Source of the DNA: Pterois miles
Taxonomy: Eukaryota; Chordata; Actinopteri; Perciformes; Scorpaenidae
Reading direction: 5' to 3'
Length of the DNA stretch: 64,000 nucleotides
Assembly: GCA_947000775.1 (NCBI GenBank)
Contig: CAMQGK010000552.1
Coordinates: 3,832,001 to 3,896,000, forward strand
Shown: piece after piece, positions 24,017-35,651 of the stretch
How the letters are laid out: every line of letters starts with the position of its first letter
How positions within the stretch are numbered: position 1 is the stretch's first letter
Made by a program: the position numbers and the translations under genes
The notes under the pieces: model-generated
Seen by the model: the letters and a program-made list of their open reading frames with translations, nothing else
Told to the model about the DNA's origin: nothing
Databases searched by the model: none

Positions 24017-24062
24017 TCTCCTCCTCCTCCTCCTCCTCCTCCTCCTCCTCCTCCTCCTCCTC
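24017..24062. repeat. (CTC)n trinucleotide microsatellite
   Basis: About fifteen tandem copies of CTC/TCC, an uninterrupted polypyrimidine tract. Confidence 0.97.
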
Positions 24063-25901
24063 GCTACCTCTGAACACTGATAACAAGATAGAAAGGGCAC
24101 AGGTTGGCCCATCTGTCAATCAACGAAATTGAAGGTTGAGCTAAAGATTTCCTATAAGCTCCAATCACCCCTCGGTCCTGTTTCTCCAGGGAAATATTGT
24201 GTCATATTCTGAAATTACTGGGAACTATGGCTTGCTCGTGTTTTGTCTCAAGTCAGAATTTACCGTATATCTCCCTCTTGAGTCCAAATGGTCTCAATCA
24301 GTTGAAAAAAGGCAAAAAAAATTATAATAAAATGCTGCTGGCCTGTCCTGTTTCATTGTCTTTCAATCCAGCACAAGTGCTATTTTCACAGAGTCTGATT
24401 CAGTTCCCCCTGAGTATGTTAAAACAGGAGGCCTTTTCCAGGGTTTTATTGGGTCTCCTGTTTTTCCAACATACCTCCAGTGATTTAGGTAATATGCCTG
24501 AAATAAAGAGTTCTGAAGGGTAAGAGGCAACTCAAGTTTTACAGTGCCCTCACTTAAATGAAAATAAAAACAACGTGAAATCGACGAATGGCAGGCTTGA
24601 AAATAATGCTCCTGGGAGCCGACTTTATTGTAACGGCACTGAAGGGGCTGCTGTCCGCGGCCGTTTTCAGTCCCCTGGTCTGTTTTCCGGTGTCTCACAC
24701 TGCACTTTGACATCGCACTCGCACACCTTTCCAATAAAGCCACGGCTCTGTACGAGAATCTCATCCACACTGAAATGTGGGATACGGATAAGGCGTTGCA
24801 GCATTGCGAGTGACCAAAGAGGGTGAGAATTTATGGGAGGCTGGGTGAGCTGAGCTGGTTCTCCCAGCACTCTGGCAGCCTTGTAACGCCTCGGCCTTCC
24901 AAGTTAAATACTCTGGTCGAGTTTCCCGAGCGCTCAGATCTGTCTGTGGTCCAATCACGTCAGCTAGGAGTGCACACAAAGAGACTATTTATGTCCACTT
25001 GAAATAGCATTTTCTTCACGCTGTCTTCATTCATTGACCCTGTCAGACCCACGTATTCCTTCTTTTGAGTAAGTTTACTAAAATGTAACATTTTGGAAAT
25101 GTCAAAATTACATTTCCTTCAGCTCTTATTGACGTCGTCTTTGTAGAGGAATGTCCACATATTTGAATAGTTTGGACAGTAAAGAATTTTTGGAAAGTAA
25201 AGAAAAGAGGAGAGCCATGAAATCCTTCAACCACAAGATGAGAGCGTCCTCTTTTATTCATGATTTTGTGCCAAATCTGTTTAACATTCATGGCTCAGTG
25301 CTAGAAAGGACTAACTTTAACTCACTGTCCAAATATTTAACTTTAATTAGCCGTACTGTATTTTCAAATGCTCTCTGCTTGTTTGTTGGCTTTTATACTT
25401 AGGGTTTCCATTTAATTGTCATTCCATTTATCCGTTCATTAACTTTAACCTAGTGTTTTTATCTGCGTTTTACATCCTCGCTGTTGAGGGTTGATAATAT
25501 GAAAGAGAGTAGAATTACTTATCTGGCAGGTACAAAGTCTCGTATATCTCAGCATAGAGCCGGTGCCTTTGTTCAGCGGACATTTTACGCCCTGTATATG
25601 TTTTACGTTGTTGTCTTTTACAAATTAGACCCGTAGAATGGGTGATTTGTTGCCATGGCTCACACCAGCAGCTGGAGGAATTAAATAGGTTCCCTGGCGC
25701 TCTGCCAGCCCTTTTACAGGGCTATTTTTCGCCGTTCCAAGAGTACAATTTACAGTGTTTAATGATGCTCTGTATTTTTACTGAATCCTCATTTCCCAGT
25801 GCCGGCTAATGAGAAGGATGGAGACCAAAGTTAAAGCCATTGGAGGTGGTGATGAAAAGAGTTTGTGGCTGTGTTACACATGCTGTTAAAGAAGAAAAGA
25901 G

Positions 25902-25904
<3 letters not shown>
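24063..25904. other. Single-copy-looking non-coding DNA
   Basis: Open frames up to 135 residues on overlapping strands (24,363-24,979) have no recognisable domain. No repeat family recognised. Confidence 0.5.

Positions 25905-25964
<60 letters not shown>
25905..25964. repeat. Long (GT)n microsatellite
   Basis: 60 bases of uninterrupted GT. Confidence 0.97.
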
Positions 25965-25965
<1 letters not shown>

Positions 25966-26024
25966 AGGCTGACATTGGCCTTTCAGTAAACATTGGAAAA
26001 TGGCCAGTCAGTATTGACTACCAC

Positions 26025-26255
26025 TAGGGCTGGGTGACAAAGGAAATCAAATAATCAAATATCACATTTTCTTGAACCACATACCTTGATAATGATATTA
26101 TTGGGTTGACTACTGGTGCTTTCACAAAATATTTACACAATGAAATTTTTGATAAATAATCATCAGTAATGGATATAATGACCCAGTAAGACGGTAAATA
26201 ATAGAACAGTCTGGTACGTTCAGAAAATGACATCACTTTACTATATATATAAGAA
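26025..26255 (+). mobile_element. Family W element fragment (AGGGCTGGGTGACA end)
   Basis: Starts at AGGGCTGGGTGACAAAG, the same end type as AGGGTTGGGTGACAAAG at 36,281. Internal blocks (TTCACAAAATATTTACACAATG and GATAAATAATCATCAGTAATG, truncated here) match a dispersed fish repeat I recall. The right end is absent. Non-coding. Confidence 0.55.
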
Positions 26256-26655
26256 TGAGTTCAACCAGCAGCTTCAGAGATCAATGTCTGTAAAAGCTGC
26301 AAAATGACCTGCATCGTCCACTTTCATGAACATGAAAATGAACTGAAAAATTCTGCATAAAGATATTAATGCTGTAAACAGCTCCACCTTGGAAATAATA
26401 ACATTTTTGGTTACTTTGTGAGAGATTTCTGTGTTTATGTTTGCACTTCTAACTGTTTTGAAGTGGGCAGGACTCTGTTGGAAAAAGGTGAGGCCACTGT
26501 CATGCTCCTGTACAAAAATCATAATCTAGCAATATTTGAATGGAGAGTTGGTGAGTTGCTCATGTTTCAAGGTCACAGCTATGCAGCCTTCAATGAAGCA
26601 GGTAAACAGAGTTTTAGAGTGTTAAACTCTTAATGAATAATAAGGATGTTTTTCT
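26256..26655. other. Non-coding stretch, no supported feature
   Basis: Contains a 71-residue frame and its minus-strand shadow; neither is recognisable. It may be a rearranged continuation of the preceding element. Confidence 0.4.
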
Positions 26656-26960
26656 CCAGTCTTGAACTTGGATTATTACACGGTTTTATTGAATAATCTA
26701 TTCTGATTGGTCAATCATGGCGTTCTACGGTCTGTTTTTCTTTATAGCAGACAGCTGCTAAGGACGCAGTTCTTGTGTCGGACCTTGGAGGACCATTTTT
26801 GTGTCAAATTATTCTAGATTTCTTGAGTCTTTCTTAAGTAGCTGTGTAATAAGCAGGGTAATGTACATATCAGGTCATTGTGAAATAAAGCCGGACAGGG
26901 AGATGCGGCTGTCTTGCACTGTGTTTATTTCACAACAATGACCGGCTCGCTGTACTGTAA
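26656..26960. repeat. Dispersed repeat with internal imperfect hairpin
   Basis: Arms GGTCATTGTGAAATAAA (26,873-26,889) and TTTATTTCACAACAATGACC (26,924-26,943) are complementary apart from a three-base bulge, around a 34-base loop. The surrounding sequence (TCTGATTGGTCAATCATGG and so on) resembles a fish repeat that I cannot name. Confidence 0.5.
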
Positions 26961-27092
26961 TCCCTTCTTGTTGCAAATTTAACCGTGCATGTTAAATGTT
27001 GTAGAAAATGAGTTTTCAGAGGCTTTAAATCTATTGAATTGAAGTATTGACAATTTCAGAACAAAACTGCTGGAATCATTAGGTGAGATTTC

Positions 27093-27278
27093 TAAGACTG
27101 CAACCTGCGATCATTTTCATTGTCAACTGATTGTTTAATTAATTAGTTGTTTAAGCTATAAACTGTGAGAAAATGATAAAAAAAATGTTGATCAGTGTTT
27201 CTGAAAGCCCAAGATGATGTCCTCAATGTCTTTTGTACATGGCTGAAGTCGACTGATTAATGGTTGCAGCTTTAGATG
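27093..27278 (+). repeat. Dispersed repeat fragment (AGACTGCAACC ... GGTTGCAGCTTTAG)
   Basis: Begins near AAGACTGCAACCTGCGATCA and ends near TTGCAGCTTTAG, with GTTTCTGAAAGCCCAAGATG and TCCTCAATGTCTTTTGTAC inside. I recall this order from a common fish repeat with GCAAC/GTTGC ends. It is internally shortened. Non-coding. Confidence 0.55.
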
Positions 27279-28712
27279 AACCTTTTGTGCTGCATTGTTC
27301 AAGTTTTCCAGCAACACTACATGCATTTTAGGACTACTGTTCAAACTATCATATCAGCAGCTCCACAAACTTCAAACACTTGACTTTAACAATTAGGAGA
27401 CAGATCTGGGCTCAGGTTTTAAGCTGTCAGAAGTTGTCACTTTGTGCTCAGAGACTCTGGACATGAGGCGCCAGTGGCTGGCTGTGACTGAACGTCCGTA
27501 CTGAGACATGTCACAAGAATATTGACTGAAAAACAGTAGGGAGTTTTGTGACTGAGTGAAGTAAATCCAAAAGCACACACGAGTGATAATGAGGACTGGC
27601 TCACTGTTTACTGTGACTTCACTGGGCTCTGTCATCATGTGGTTACAGAATGCAGCCTGGCCCAGATGCTTGTCTACAAACTCTCAACACACGCGCACAC
27701 ACACAAATCCACAGATACGTAGAGAAGAAAAATGTACAGACACAGCGTTCCAGATCACTACGCTCACTGAAAGTCCCAAACCAACATGAAAGGGGCACAC
27801 ATGAGAAACGAGCTGTTTTCCGCAAAAAATTAGCTGACGGCCTTTTGGCTCTGCAAGCTTTGTTTTAATTTCCTGAACGTGTAATAGGCCGTGCACGAAA
27901 TTAAACAACCATATGGACAGAGCCTTCATATTAGATAGACGCCAGTAAACGACCCCAAACACCTCAATAAATAATGTCAGGATCACCACATAACTCCTCG
28001 CTGCCGCATTTACCGTCAATTCAATTTTAATAATTGAGTTTACCCCCGTTAAATAGCTTTGCCAGCAAAGCTGACTGTATTTTCTTGTCGTATGACTTAT
28101 CATACTCATGGGGCTATTAGCTTTGTCCCAATTTTTGATCAGGGAGAGAGAACACAGCTCAAATCATTCAAGGTGATTGAATGAGGAAAATAAAAAGGTC
28201 TCTACTGAAGGACACTGACAGTCCCACTGTGGAGCACCTGCCCATCCTCATTTGGTTTACTCTCCCTGATCTAAGGCATCACCATATTATCGCTTGTTTT
28301 ATCTAAAATACCGGCTGTTATGGTTTCCAGCTGGCCCCAAGGAGCATTTGACCTTCTCCACCCCCCGTCTCATTGCCACTGTTGGTATGGCCCTTTGTTC
28401 TGACTAATGTACGTTAATATTCTGGGCTGACCCGCACCAGCACCACTCGGGGAGCACGCTCCTCGCTAATGTAACTAAATCCCCCCAGTTGACCCTGTCT
28501 CCTTCCATAAGGCCAGTCCTGTTCTGTCTAATGGAGGTTAAAATCCTCTCCTTTCCCACAGTTCCACCTCATTCTAAAGCACACCCGCAAAAATAGAGCA
28601 GACCGCTTTTGTAGTCACAAGCAGACGTGCTCCTCTACATCCCATCAGATGGTTAAAAAAAAACTGTCGTGAAACAGTGACGGGATGATTCAAAATATGA
28701 CACACATGAAAT
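27279..28712. other. Single-copy-looking non-coding DNA
   Basis: No gene is supported. A frame of 141 residues on the minus strand (27,684-28,109) crosses CA-rich sequence and has no recognised domain. 28,220-28,620 is GC-richer than its surroundings and unrepeated. Confidence 0.5.
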
Positions 28713-28885
28713 AGGATTGGGAAAAAAATCGATTCACCTTTTTAAACAATTTTGAAATTTCTTTTTAATAGCAGAATCAATTTATTTGCTTAATTTGAGA
28801 CTATACAGAGGTAGAAAGAAGTTGCCACTTTTATTGTTGTAGTCTGGGTAACATGACGTCATATTTATCCCGTAGGGATGAATCC

Positions 28886-29200
28886 CGGGGGGGGGGGAGG
28901 AGATTAGTCTGTGGGGGGGTGGGTTGGGAAGAGGGGGGGTATCGGTTTAAATCCCGAAAAGGAAAAAAAAAAGAGAGTGAAAGTGGAGGTGGGGGGGGGC
29001 CAGTTTTTCCTTTGGGGCACTGCGGGGGGGCCCCTGAGAAAGGCACAAAACCCCCAAATGCTAGGGGGGTTTTTAGAGACCCCCCTCTCTCTCCTTTTTT
29101 ATGTGTGTGTGTGTTTGTGTGCACGTACATGTATAAGTAAAAAGAGGGAAAATAAAATCCCCCCGGGGGAAAAAAAAAGGGGGTCTTCTCATATTCTTCC
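28886..29200 (+). mobile_element. tRNA-derived SINE, sequence corrupted by homopolymers
   Basis: Aligns with the SINE at 2,913-3,260: a head with GATTAGTCTGTGGGG, a B-box-like GGTTTAAATCCC, CCCCTGAGAAAGGCACAAAACCC and a TCTTCTCATATTCTTC tail. Many positions are replaced by G, A or C runs (for example runs of nine and ten G), which the other copy does not have. The exact sequence should not be trusted. The two 95- and 141-residue frames in this stretch are artefacts of the G-runs. Confidence 0.7.
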
Positions 29201-30029
29201 CCTATCTGTCGTCAAAACAAAACACAGTTGGCCGCGGAAAGCCAGAATGAGAGCAGAAAAGGGTGGAGGGTCTGCACAGATGCGACCTGCACCCTCACAT
29301 TTTAAATCCAGAGTGGTAAACACTCACATACAGTAAAGTATGGAAACACTTTGGGTTTCACACACTGCCAAGAAAAGCAGAGCTAGACATCACGGCTAAA
29401 GCTGCATGCTAACTCTGTCATGGACAGGAAACATCATATCGTAACATGTAGTCAAGCCAGCCGTCGCTCTCACCTCCGTGGTCAAATCAGCTGACGCTAC
29501 GACTGTAGAGCACCCATATACTGACATTTATGGTAAATGCATTCAAATGGCTTCGATGGAGCTGACCATGGATGTATAAAGAGAACGGCGCTGACGGGGA
29601 GAAACAGCATCAGACTTGGCAAAGTTAGTGGAAGTATACTTACTGTGACTACATTTGGTTTTCAAAATAAGGTGTTAACAAAGAGAACTCTACATATATG
29701 GAAATAAGATTGAATTTGAATTTTGAATTGTATCCACCACAAGTATAAAACATTATGTGTCCCCTATAAATTAAAAGAAAATACCCATAATTTGGGAGGG
29801 AACAGTATTGATAAATAATATCTGACTTCAGGATATCTCTGACTACATACATGCTGAAATCAAGCAATTTTAATGTATTAATGCATATATTTTCCAAATT
29901 AAAAGTGGTCTAGAAGTATGTGATTCAGCTTTTTCCCATGGTCTAGTAAAACTAACTAACTAAGTAAAAAAAAAATGTAAATCAGCATCAACATCACCTG
30001 TAGAATCGCAAAAAAAACTTCTAAATCAC

Positions 30030-30051
30030 AATAATAATAATAATAATAATA
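30030..30051. repeat. (ATA)n trinucleotide microsatellite
   Basis: About seven copies of ATA/TAA inside the family D element. Confidence 0.9.
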
Positions 30052-30130
30052 AAATCACAATATATATTGAATTGGCACCCAAGTATCACAGTAGTATTGA
30101 ATTAAGAGATAGGTGTATTATCCAAACGCT

Positions 30131-30446
30131 AATATGAAATTTGAAAATATCAAACATAATAAACAGATCTTATTTATCTTAAAATATTTCACAATACTCT
30201 GCCACATGTAAAGAAAAAAGATAAATCAGCATTGGATTTCCAGTAAGAGGGGCTTGTGAAAACATGCATGTATTTGTAACATCATCCTCTACATAATTCA
30301 GTGTCGTCATGGATCAAAACCAAACTCCTGGACCCGATTCTGGCAAAATATTTTATTCCAAGCTAGAAGTGCATCAAGATAGTTTGGCCATCACAAGGAC
30401 AACATTGTTGTTTTTGGTCTAGTCTTTGATCGCCTCCCTGACCGCC

Positions 30447-30483
<37 letters not shown>

Positions 30484-31197
30484 TGCTCTGGTACTATCAT
30501 CAGACACACACAAATCCATTAATTGATCCATTACTCAGCCCAAGCCCCTGTGTGTAAATGTCAGCGTCATCCGCAAGCTGTGTTATGGTTGGACCCTAAC
30601 CAAAAGAGGCTTATGCAGGCACAACATGATATATCACCTCTCTCTCTCTGCATATCTTTACCTCCTTCCCAGGAAAAAAAAAAAATCAGATATTCCTGAC
30701 AAAAACTGCATGCTCATTATTTCTCCTCATAGCTGTGGTAGTGAGAGACAGGAGATGGCCCTAAGTTACTTTAAGAATTAGCTACAGATGAACGAGCAAG
30801 AAAAGGATTCTCCAGGAAGATATATTTATGCTGATGTGAAAAGTCTTTGATTACATTAAATGTGGTTTTACATTTTAGAAGACTCCCACAAATTTATAGT
30901 GTAAGGTGTCCTGTCCTCATTAAAGATAAAACATTTTAAAAGGTGGGTCTTGTCTCCAGTGTCTGAGAGGATTTGCTGGTGATGGCTCACTAACATTTCT
31001 GTACTTATGCTTCAGGTGATGCAGAGGTCATCACTGCGTTGTGTGTGATACTATTTCACAGATTTTAGATTTGGAACAATACATCTGAAGGAGGTGTATA
31101 AGGAAGTGTACAACAGTAAAACAGTCTGGAAATGGATCATTTGTGTTAACAGCCTAGTAGCAGGATGTTGAGTTGAACACTGAAAGCAAGCAACAAA

Positions 31198-31200
<3 letters not shown>
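30131..31200. other. Non-coding stretch with one (CA)n run
   Basis: A (CA)n microsatellite at 30,449-30,481 is the only recognisable feature. Confidence 0.55.
30449..30481. repeat. (CA)n microsatellite
   Basis: About 33 bases of CA. Confidence 0.95.

Positions 31201-31243
<43 letters not shown>
31201..31243. repeat. (GT)n microsatellite
   Basis: About 43 bases of GT. Confidence 0.95.
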
Positions 31244-31247
<4 letters not shown>

Positions 31248-31570
31248 ATTGTCACTGGCATATTTCTTACACTTCCTCTTGCTCAGAACACTTCAGACAT
31301 TACAGACTGGTTTCATTCCAGCACAAGATGTTCACATTTGAATCAAGAAAATGAAAATATGTTTCACTGCCCTCTACACTAAATTACTTAAGTAATAATT
31401 TAGATCCAGATAATGAAAGATTTTCATCTGCTGTCAGTGTCAGATGGTGCTTTTTAGGGATGGGTCGTGACTTTTGAATTTTCAGACTAAATTATATATA
31501 TATATATATATAAAAAAAATCAGAAAATATTTTTTTTAGTAATTGTCTTGTTTTAAGAAATATATTTTCT

Positions 31571-32065
31571 AGGGCTTTCAAATGCATTAAGGCAAATTCA
31601 TTGTAACACTACTAATGACTGAAACTAAGGCTGCACGGTGGTGCAGTGGTTAGCACTCTCGCAGGTTTGAATCCGGCTTGAGTTTGCATGGGTTTTCTCT
31701 GGGTACTCTGGGTACTTTCTCCGGCTTCCTCCCACAAAGACATCCGATTTAGGCTAATTGATGACTCTAAATTGCCTGTAGGTGTGGATGTGAGCGTGAA
31801 TGGTTGGTTGTCTGTCTATATGTTGTCTGTCTCTATGTGCCCTATGATGGACTGGTGGCCTGTCCAGGGTGAACCCCGCCTTCGCCCAATGCCAGCTGGG
31901 ATCGGCTCCAGCCCCCCCGCGACCCCTAACGGGACAAGCGGTTGACGATGAGTGAGTGAGAGTGAGTGATAAGAGAATGAAATACTTTTACATTACATTT
32001 TGAACAGATAAATAATGGTCATGTTTGATTAATTTGCCATTAATCATGATTAAATATTTGAATCG
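31571..32065 (-). mobile_element. Family P shell, internally deleted, with a SINE-like repeat nested in it
   Basis: The left end is AGGGCTTTCAAATGCATTAA with ACTACTAATGA following, the complement of the family P right end. After the nested repeat, TACATTTTGAACAGATAAATAATG-type sequence and TTAATCATGATTAAATATTTGAATCG (read as two parts) match the other family P end as seen at 37,380-37,419. The whole middle of the element is absent. Confidence 0.65.
31627..31970 (+). mobile_element. SINE-like dispersed repeat (GGCTGCACGGTGGTGCAGTG)
   Basis: Starts with a tRNA-like head (GTGCAGTGGTTAGCACTCTCGC), deleted between A- and B-like boxes, and then GGTTTGAATCCGG. The body (CTCCGGCTTCCTCCCACAAAG, in part; GGCTAATTGATGACTCTAAA; CCTGTCCAGGGTGAACCCCG) and the (GAGT)n tail match a repeat I recall from many fishes. 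A 5-12-base duplication inside (GGGTACTCTGGGTACT) is visible. Its 85-residue frame is not a gene. Confidence 0.75.
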
Positions 32066-32456
32066 AAACAGAAACAAAATAGAAATTACCAACACTCTCT
32101 TGTTAGTGTCTCCACTGTTCCAACAATTTGGTCATATTAAACCCTCAGTTCATCAAGTTAGACGTACATGCCGTCTTTCCCGACTGTCTCTCCCTGTGGA
32201 GCAGCAGTGGGTGGGGGTCTTCAAAGAATGACTGAGTAGCTCCCGGTGAATATTTTCAGTGTAGTGATAGTTTATTGATAGTGTATTGATAGTTCAGTGA
32301 TGGTGGATGCATCAATTAATAGAACAATGGAACAGTGCTACCTACAGAAGGTAATCTATAGAAAATTCAAGGACAAGAGAAAATAGCACCCTAGTTGTAT
32401 ACACAGCCATGCTCTCCAAACCCAGGCAATGGTTGAGAGATGGTGAGAGGTTGTTA

Positions 32457-32487
<31 letters not shown>

Positions 32488-33092
32488 TCTGTCTCTAAGT
32501 ATTGACACAAGTGCCAGTGCTGGATGGGCTTAATTTTCCACCCTGGCAGAGGTTCTATTGGTGCTGGGTGCACCTGGAAAGTTGTGGTTTTCTTACGGCA
32601 GCAACAAAGCCCCCACCATGCAGGCTCGGGGTGATAAATCAAATGCAGCGATAACAATCCCAACCCTCCTAGCACAAATCCTTTTTTAATCACTTCCAAC
32701 AAGACCAATACACACAGGAAAGGGAATGCCCTCCTTTGTGGAGGGGGGGGGGTGCCTTTAGTTTTCCAGCACATCAGCAAAGGCCCCGGAGCAAGAGAGG
32801 GCAGCAGGAGAGGGAGAGGAGGGGATTAAAAAGGGTGGATGACAGAGAATGGGATGAAACTGGATGGAACAGTTGTGGTTGTTTGTACGTTTTACAACCA
32901 GAACCCACAGACACATGAAAATGCTCATATACACGCACTGTGAAATTCACTGTATGTCTGCATTTGCAGGAATGAACAATTAAAAAATGTTCTCTTCTTT
33001 TTCTTTTTTGTTATGTTCTCTTTTCCACACACAAAACTCTTAAAACAAAATGTTGTACTGGAGCTGGGAGGAAACATCTTCTCATTCAATGC
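32066..33092. other. Non-coding stretch with simple repeats
   Basis: A (GCGT)n run lies at 32,457-32,488 and a G10 run near 32,743. Short TTGATAGT repeats occur at 32,265-32,300. No gene is supported. Confidence 0.55.
32457..32488. repeat. (GCGT)n tetranucleotide microsatellite
   Basis: About eight copies of GCGT. It gives the artificial 'ARTHAR' reading on the minus strand. Confidence 0.95.
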
Positions 33093-34151
33093 TGTTGTGA
33101 TACTTGGCTGCCGATCTGATATGTATTGCGAATTCTAAGTACTGCAATTCTACAATGATATTGCAATTTATTGCAATTTTTTGTTAACTTTTGTGTCACT
33201 AAACCATAGAAAACAGTTGAATCATACACCTCTGGGGACTTTTACTCTGGATAATATCTAAATTAATTTAGTAAGCATGTTTGATTTTCAGCATGTCAAG
33301 TCAGAGATCTCCTGGAGTCCAATAAATCAGTCATTGTCTGGCATTATTTATTTATTTATTTTTCCCAGCAGCACAAAAGTCAAAGAATAAAAACATTTTC
33401 TATTTGCTATTTTCTTTTTAATTTATATGGGACATGTAATGTTTTGTAGTGCTGGTGAAGATAGTCTCATCAATATTATTTCCATGTATGTATTTTGCAT
33501 ATACGGATCCCTTTGTTAAAACCTTACTTTGAAAGAAGACGTGTGTATACTTTTGCTTACTTCAAATCATGTCCATCTCAAGCTGTCCTGTCAGCTCCGT
33601 TCTCTTTATACAGCTATAGTCAGCTCCATCAGGGCTGTTTGAATGTATTTAACGTTAATGTCAGTATGTGGGTGCTCTACAGTTGTAGCGTCGGATGATT
33701 TGACCACGGAGATGAGAGCGACGGCTGGCTTGACCGCACGCTACCGCGATACGATAACGTTTCCTGTCCATGACAGAGCTAGCATGCAGTTTTATCCATG
33801 ATGTCTTGCTCTGCTTTTCCTGGCAAAGTGTGAAACCCAAAATTTTCCATACTTTATTGTATATGTAGTGTTTATCACTTAGGATTTAACATGTGGTGGT
33901 GTAGGTCATATCCATGCAGACCCACCATTTTCTGCTTATTAATTTTGGCTGACTGCTGCTGATTGCGGTTTGTTTTAGCTGATGGGTACTGAACAGATAT
34001 GACATGACATTACTCTGACTAAAACAACAAAAGCGAAAACTTCCTTCAATCTCCTTACAGACTCGAATGAAGCAAATATATTGATTCTGGCTTTAAGCGA
34101 TCAAAAAAATTGCAATACACAAGTGAATTGATCTTTTTTTCCCCACCCTTA
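33093..34151 (-). mobile_element. Family D element, near full-length copy
   Basis: About 1.06 kb in reverse orientation. It runs from GATACTTGGCTGCCGATCTG through TTTCCTGTCCATGACAGAG and GAAACCCAAAATTTTCCATA to TTTTTTTCCCCACCCTTAC. The last bases complement the AGGGTGGGAAAAAAA starts of the other copies. Only the extreme other end (a CAGCCCTA-type terminus) is missing. It lacks coding capacity. Confidence 0.75.
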
Positions 34152-34208
34152 CTTATCACACAGACAAACAAGCACAAGCTGACCACTCTGTCTCCGATAG
34201 TCCTCTAT

Positions 34209-34457
34209 AGCTCCATTTCCACAGAGAAGTTCCTGGTCATGTTAGTCCTGGGACTAGTACTACTGCTAACTAAAAGGTTCCTTCAGCCTGTTGTTGTCTG
34301 TGTTTTCATAGCAGTCTAAAGGCCTGCGAAGAAAAGGCAAATTAGTCGAACTTAATTTCGGCAAATTAGTCGGAACTTAATTTAGATATTGGTCCCTGAG
34401 GTCGAAATGCAGCAAGTTCCTCAAAAGGTTTCTAGTTCCTGCAGTGGAAACGGAGCT
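34209..34457. mobile_element. Short foldback element (AGCTCC.TTTCCAC ends)
   Basis: AGCTCCATTTCCACAGAGAA at the left and TTCCTGCAGTGGAAACGGAG at the right are imperfect inverted repeats, so the 249-base unit can fold. It contains a 24-25 base tandem duplication at 34,336-34,384. No coding capacity; I recall a similar fish MITE. Confidence 0.6.
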
Positions 34458-35651
34458 TCTGATATTGACTAGGAGAGACCTGATTTGCTGTGTTGGTGGA
34501 GATTTTATAGCCTTCCTTTGACATGTTTCTTGTTTCATGAGGCTACTGACTTGAATTGTTGTGATAATGCCAGTGGTTTATATTTAACATCCCTTTGACA
34601 TTTCCTACACCAATGGTATCATTGGTTTTTTTTGGCCTCTTTTCAAGTTTGATCTCGTTATTTATGGTCAACTTTCTGCTTTCAAATAGTTGCAGTTTGG
34701 GGTAAAACATAAAACTCCAGTTTCCTTTTTGATTTATGTCCTTAATCCAGGATGGAAATTCACACTACATCACTGCAATACGATGGTTTTATATCTGTCT
34801 CTGTGGTCTCGTACCTAAGCGACTTTATGCATGACTGTGGTGCTGACAGAGTAAGACTACCGCACTGAGAGGAAATGATGAATTCTCAAAACCATTGGAT
34901 TCTTTAAAGGGACATGACATCCATTATAAAGCTGACTGTATTCCTTGAAATGGGCATTGCTGCGGTCTTTCAGTAGTTATTATGTTAAACTTCTTGTTTT
35001 GATTGGAATAAAAAAGCATATTAATTTTGCCTAGAATAAGCAAAAGCTGCAATTTCTCCCCCCGCAGTGAAAATTTGTCGGTGTTCTTCATTGGCTGATC
35101 CCGTTTTCAGTAAAGCCACCGCAGTAGATTTCAAAGCAATGCTAATGAAAGTCAAGTAGGCTGAACACCATGCCAATGAAAAATATACAGCCCGCTACAA
35201 ACAGTCATGGACTTGTGAAATGGACTTTCACAAGCATTGCTCTCAAATTCTGCTTCCTTTTAACATATCCTTTAAAAATGTGCTGAGACTATTCAAATAT
35301 TCATGAACCAGAACTATCTTTTAATCAACACAAGCGGAAAAAAATCAAAGTTTAATGTCACTAAGGCTTGAATAAAAAGATAGATAAAATGAAGTGAATT
35401 TGATGTAGACTAATAGAAGTGGTATTCATCTGGACTGTGTTGATGCTAGATGGTAAAGGCCTTGAGAAGGTTTTCCTCCTGTCTTTCCTCTCTTTGTCCA
35501 TTATCTGAGTTTGTCTATGATCACAGGCTGCAAGTGTTATGATGATGACTGAATAAAAGATTAGAATTATTACTTTTTGGAAGAATGATGTTTTTGGTGC
35601 TATAAATATATTCTGACCAGAGCTATAAATGTTAGTGTGATAATAATCTGT
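34458..35651. other. Non-coding stretch, no supported feature
   Basis: AT-rich, no recognised gene or repeat. Confidence 0.45.

Larger units (their letters stand above)
28713..30130 (+). mobile_element. Family D element with a SINE nested in it
   Basis: Starts at TAGGATTGGGAAAAAAATCG and ends near GAGATAGGTGTATTATCC. Shares with 52,205-53,208 and 57,531-58,302, in order, TTATTGTTGTAGTCTG, GCTAAAGCTGCATGCTAACT (not in the third copy), AGCACCCATATACTGA, AAATAAGGTGTTAACAAAG and CACCCAAGTATC. A SINE is inserted at about 28,886-29,200: the element's sequence before and after it (CATATTTATCCCGTA, then GTCAAAACAAAACACAG) is continuous in the copy at 52,205. No transposase. Confidence 0.8.

Noticed and set aside
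28853..29336. Gly-rich frames of 95 and 141 residues
   Set aside because: They are created by homopolymer G-runs in a corrupted SINE copy.
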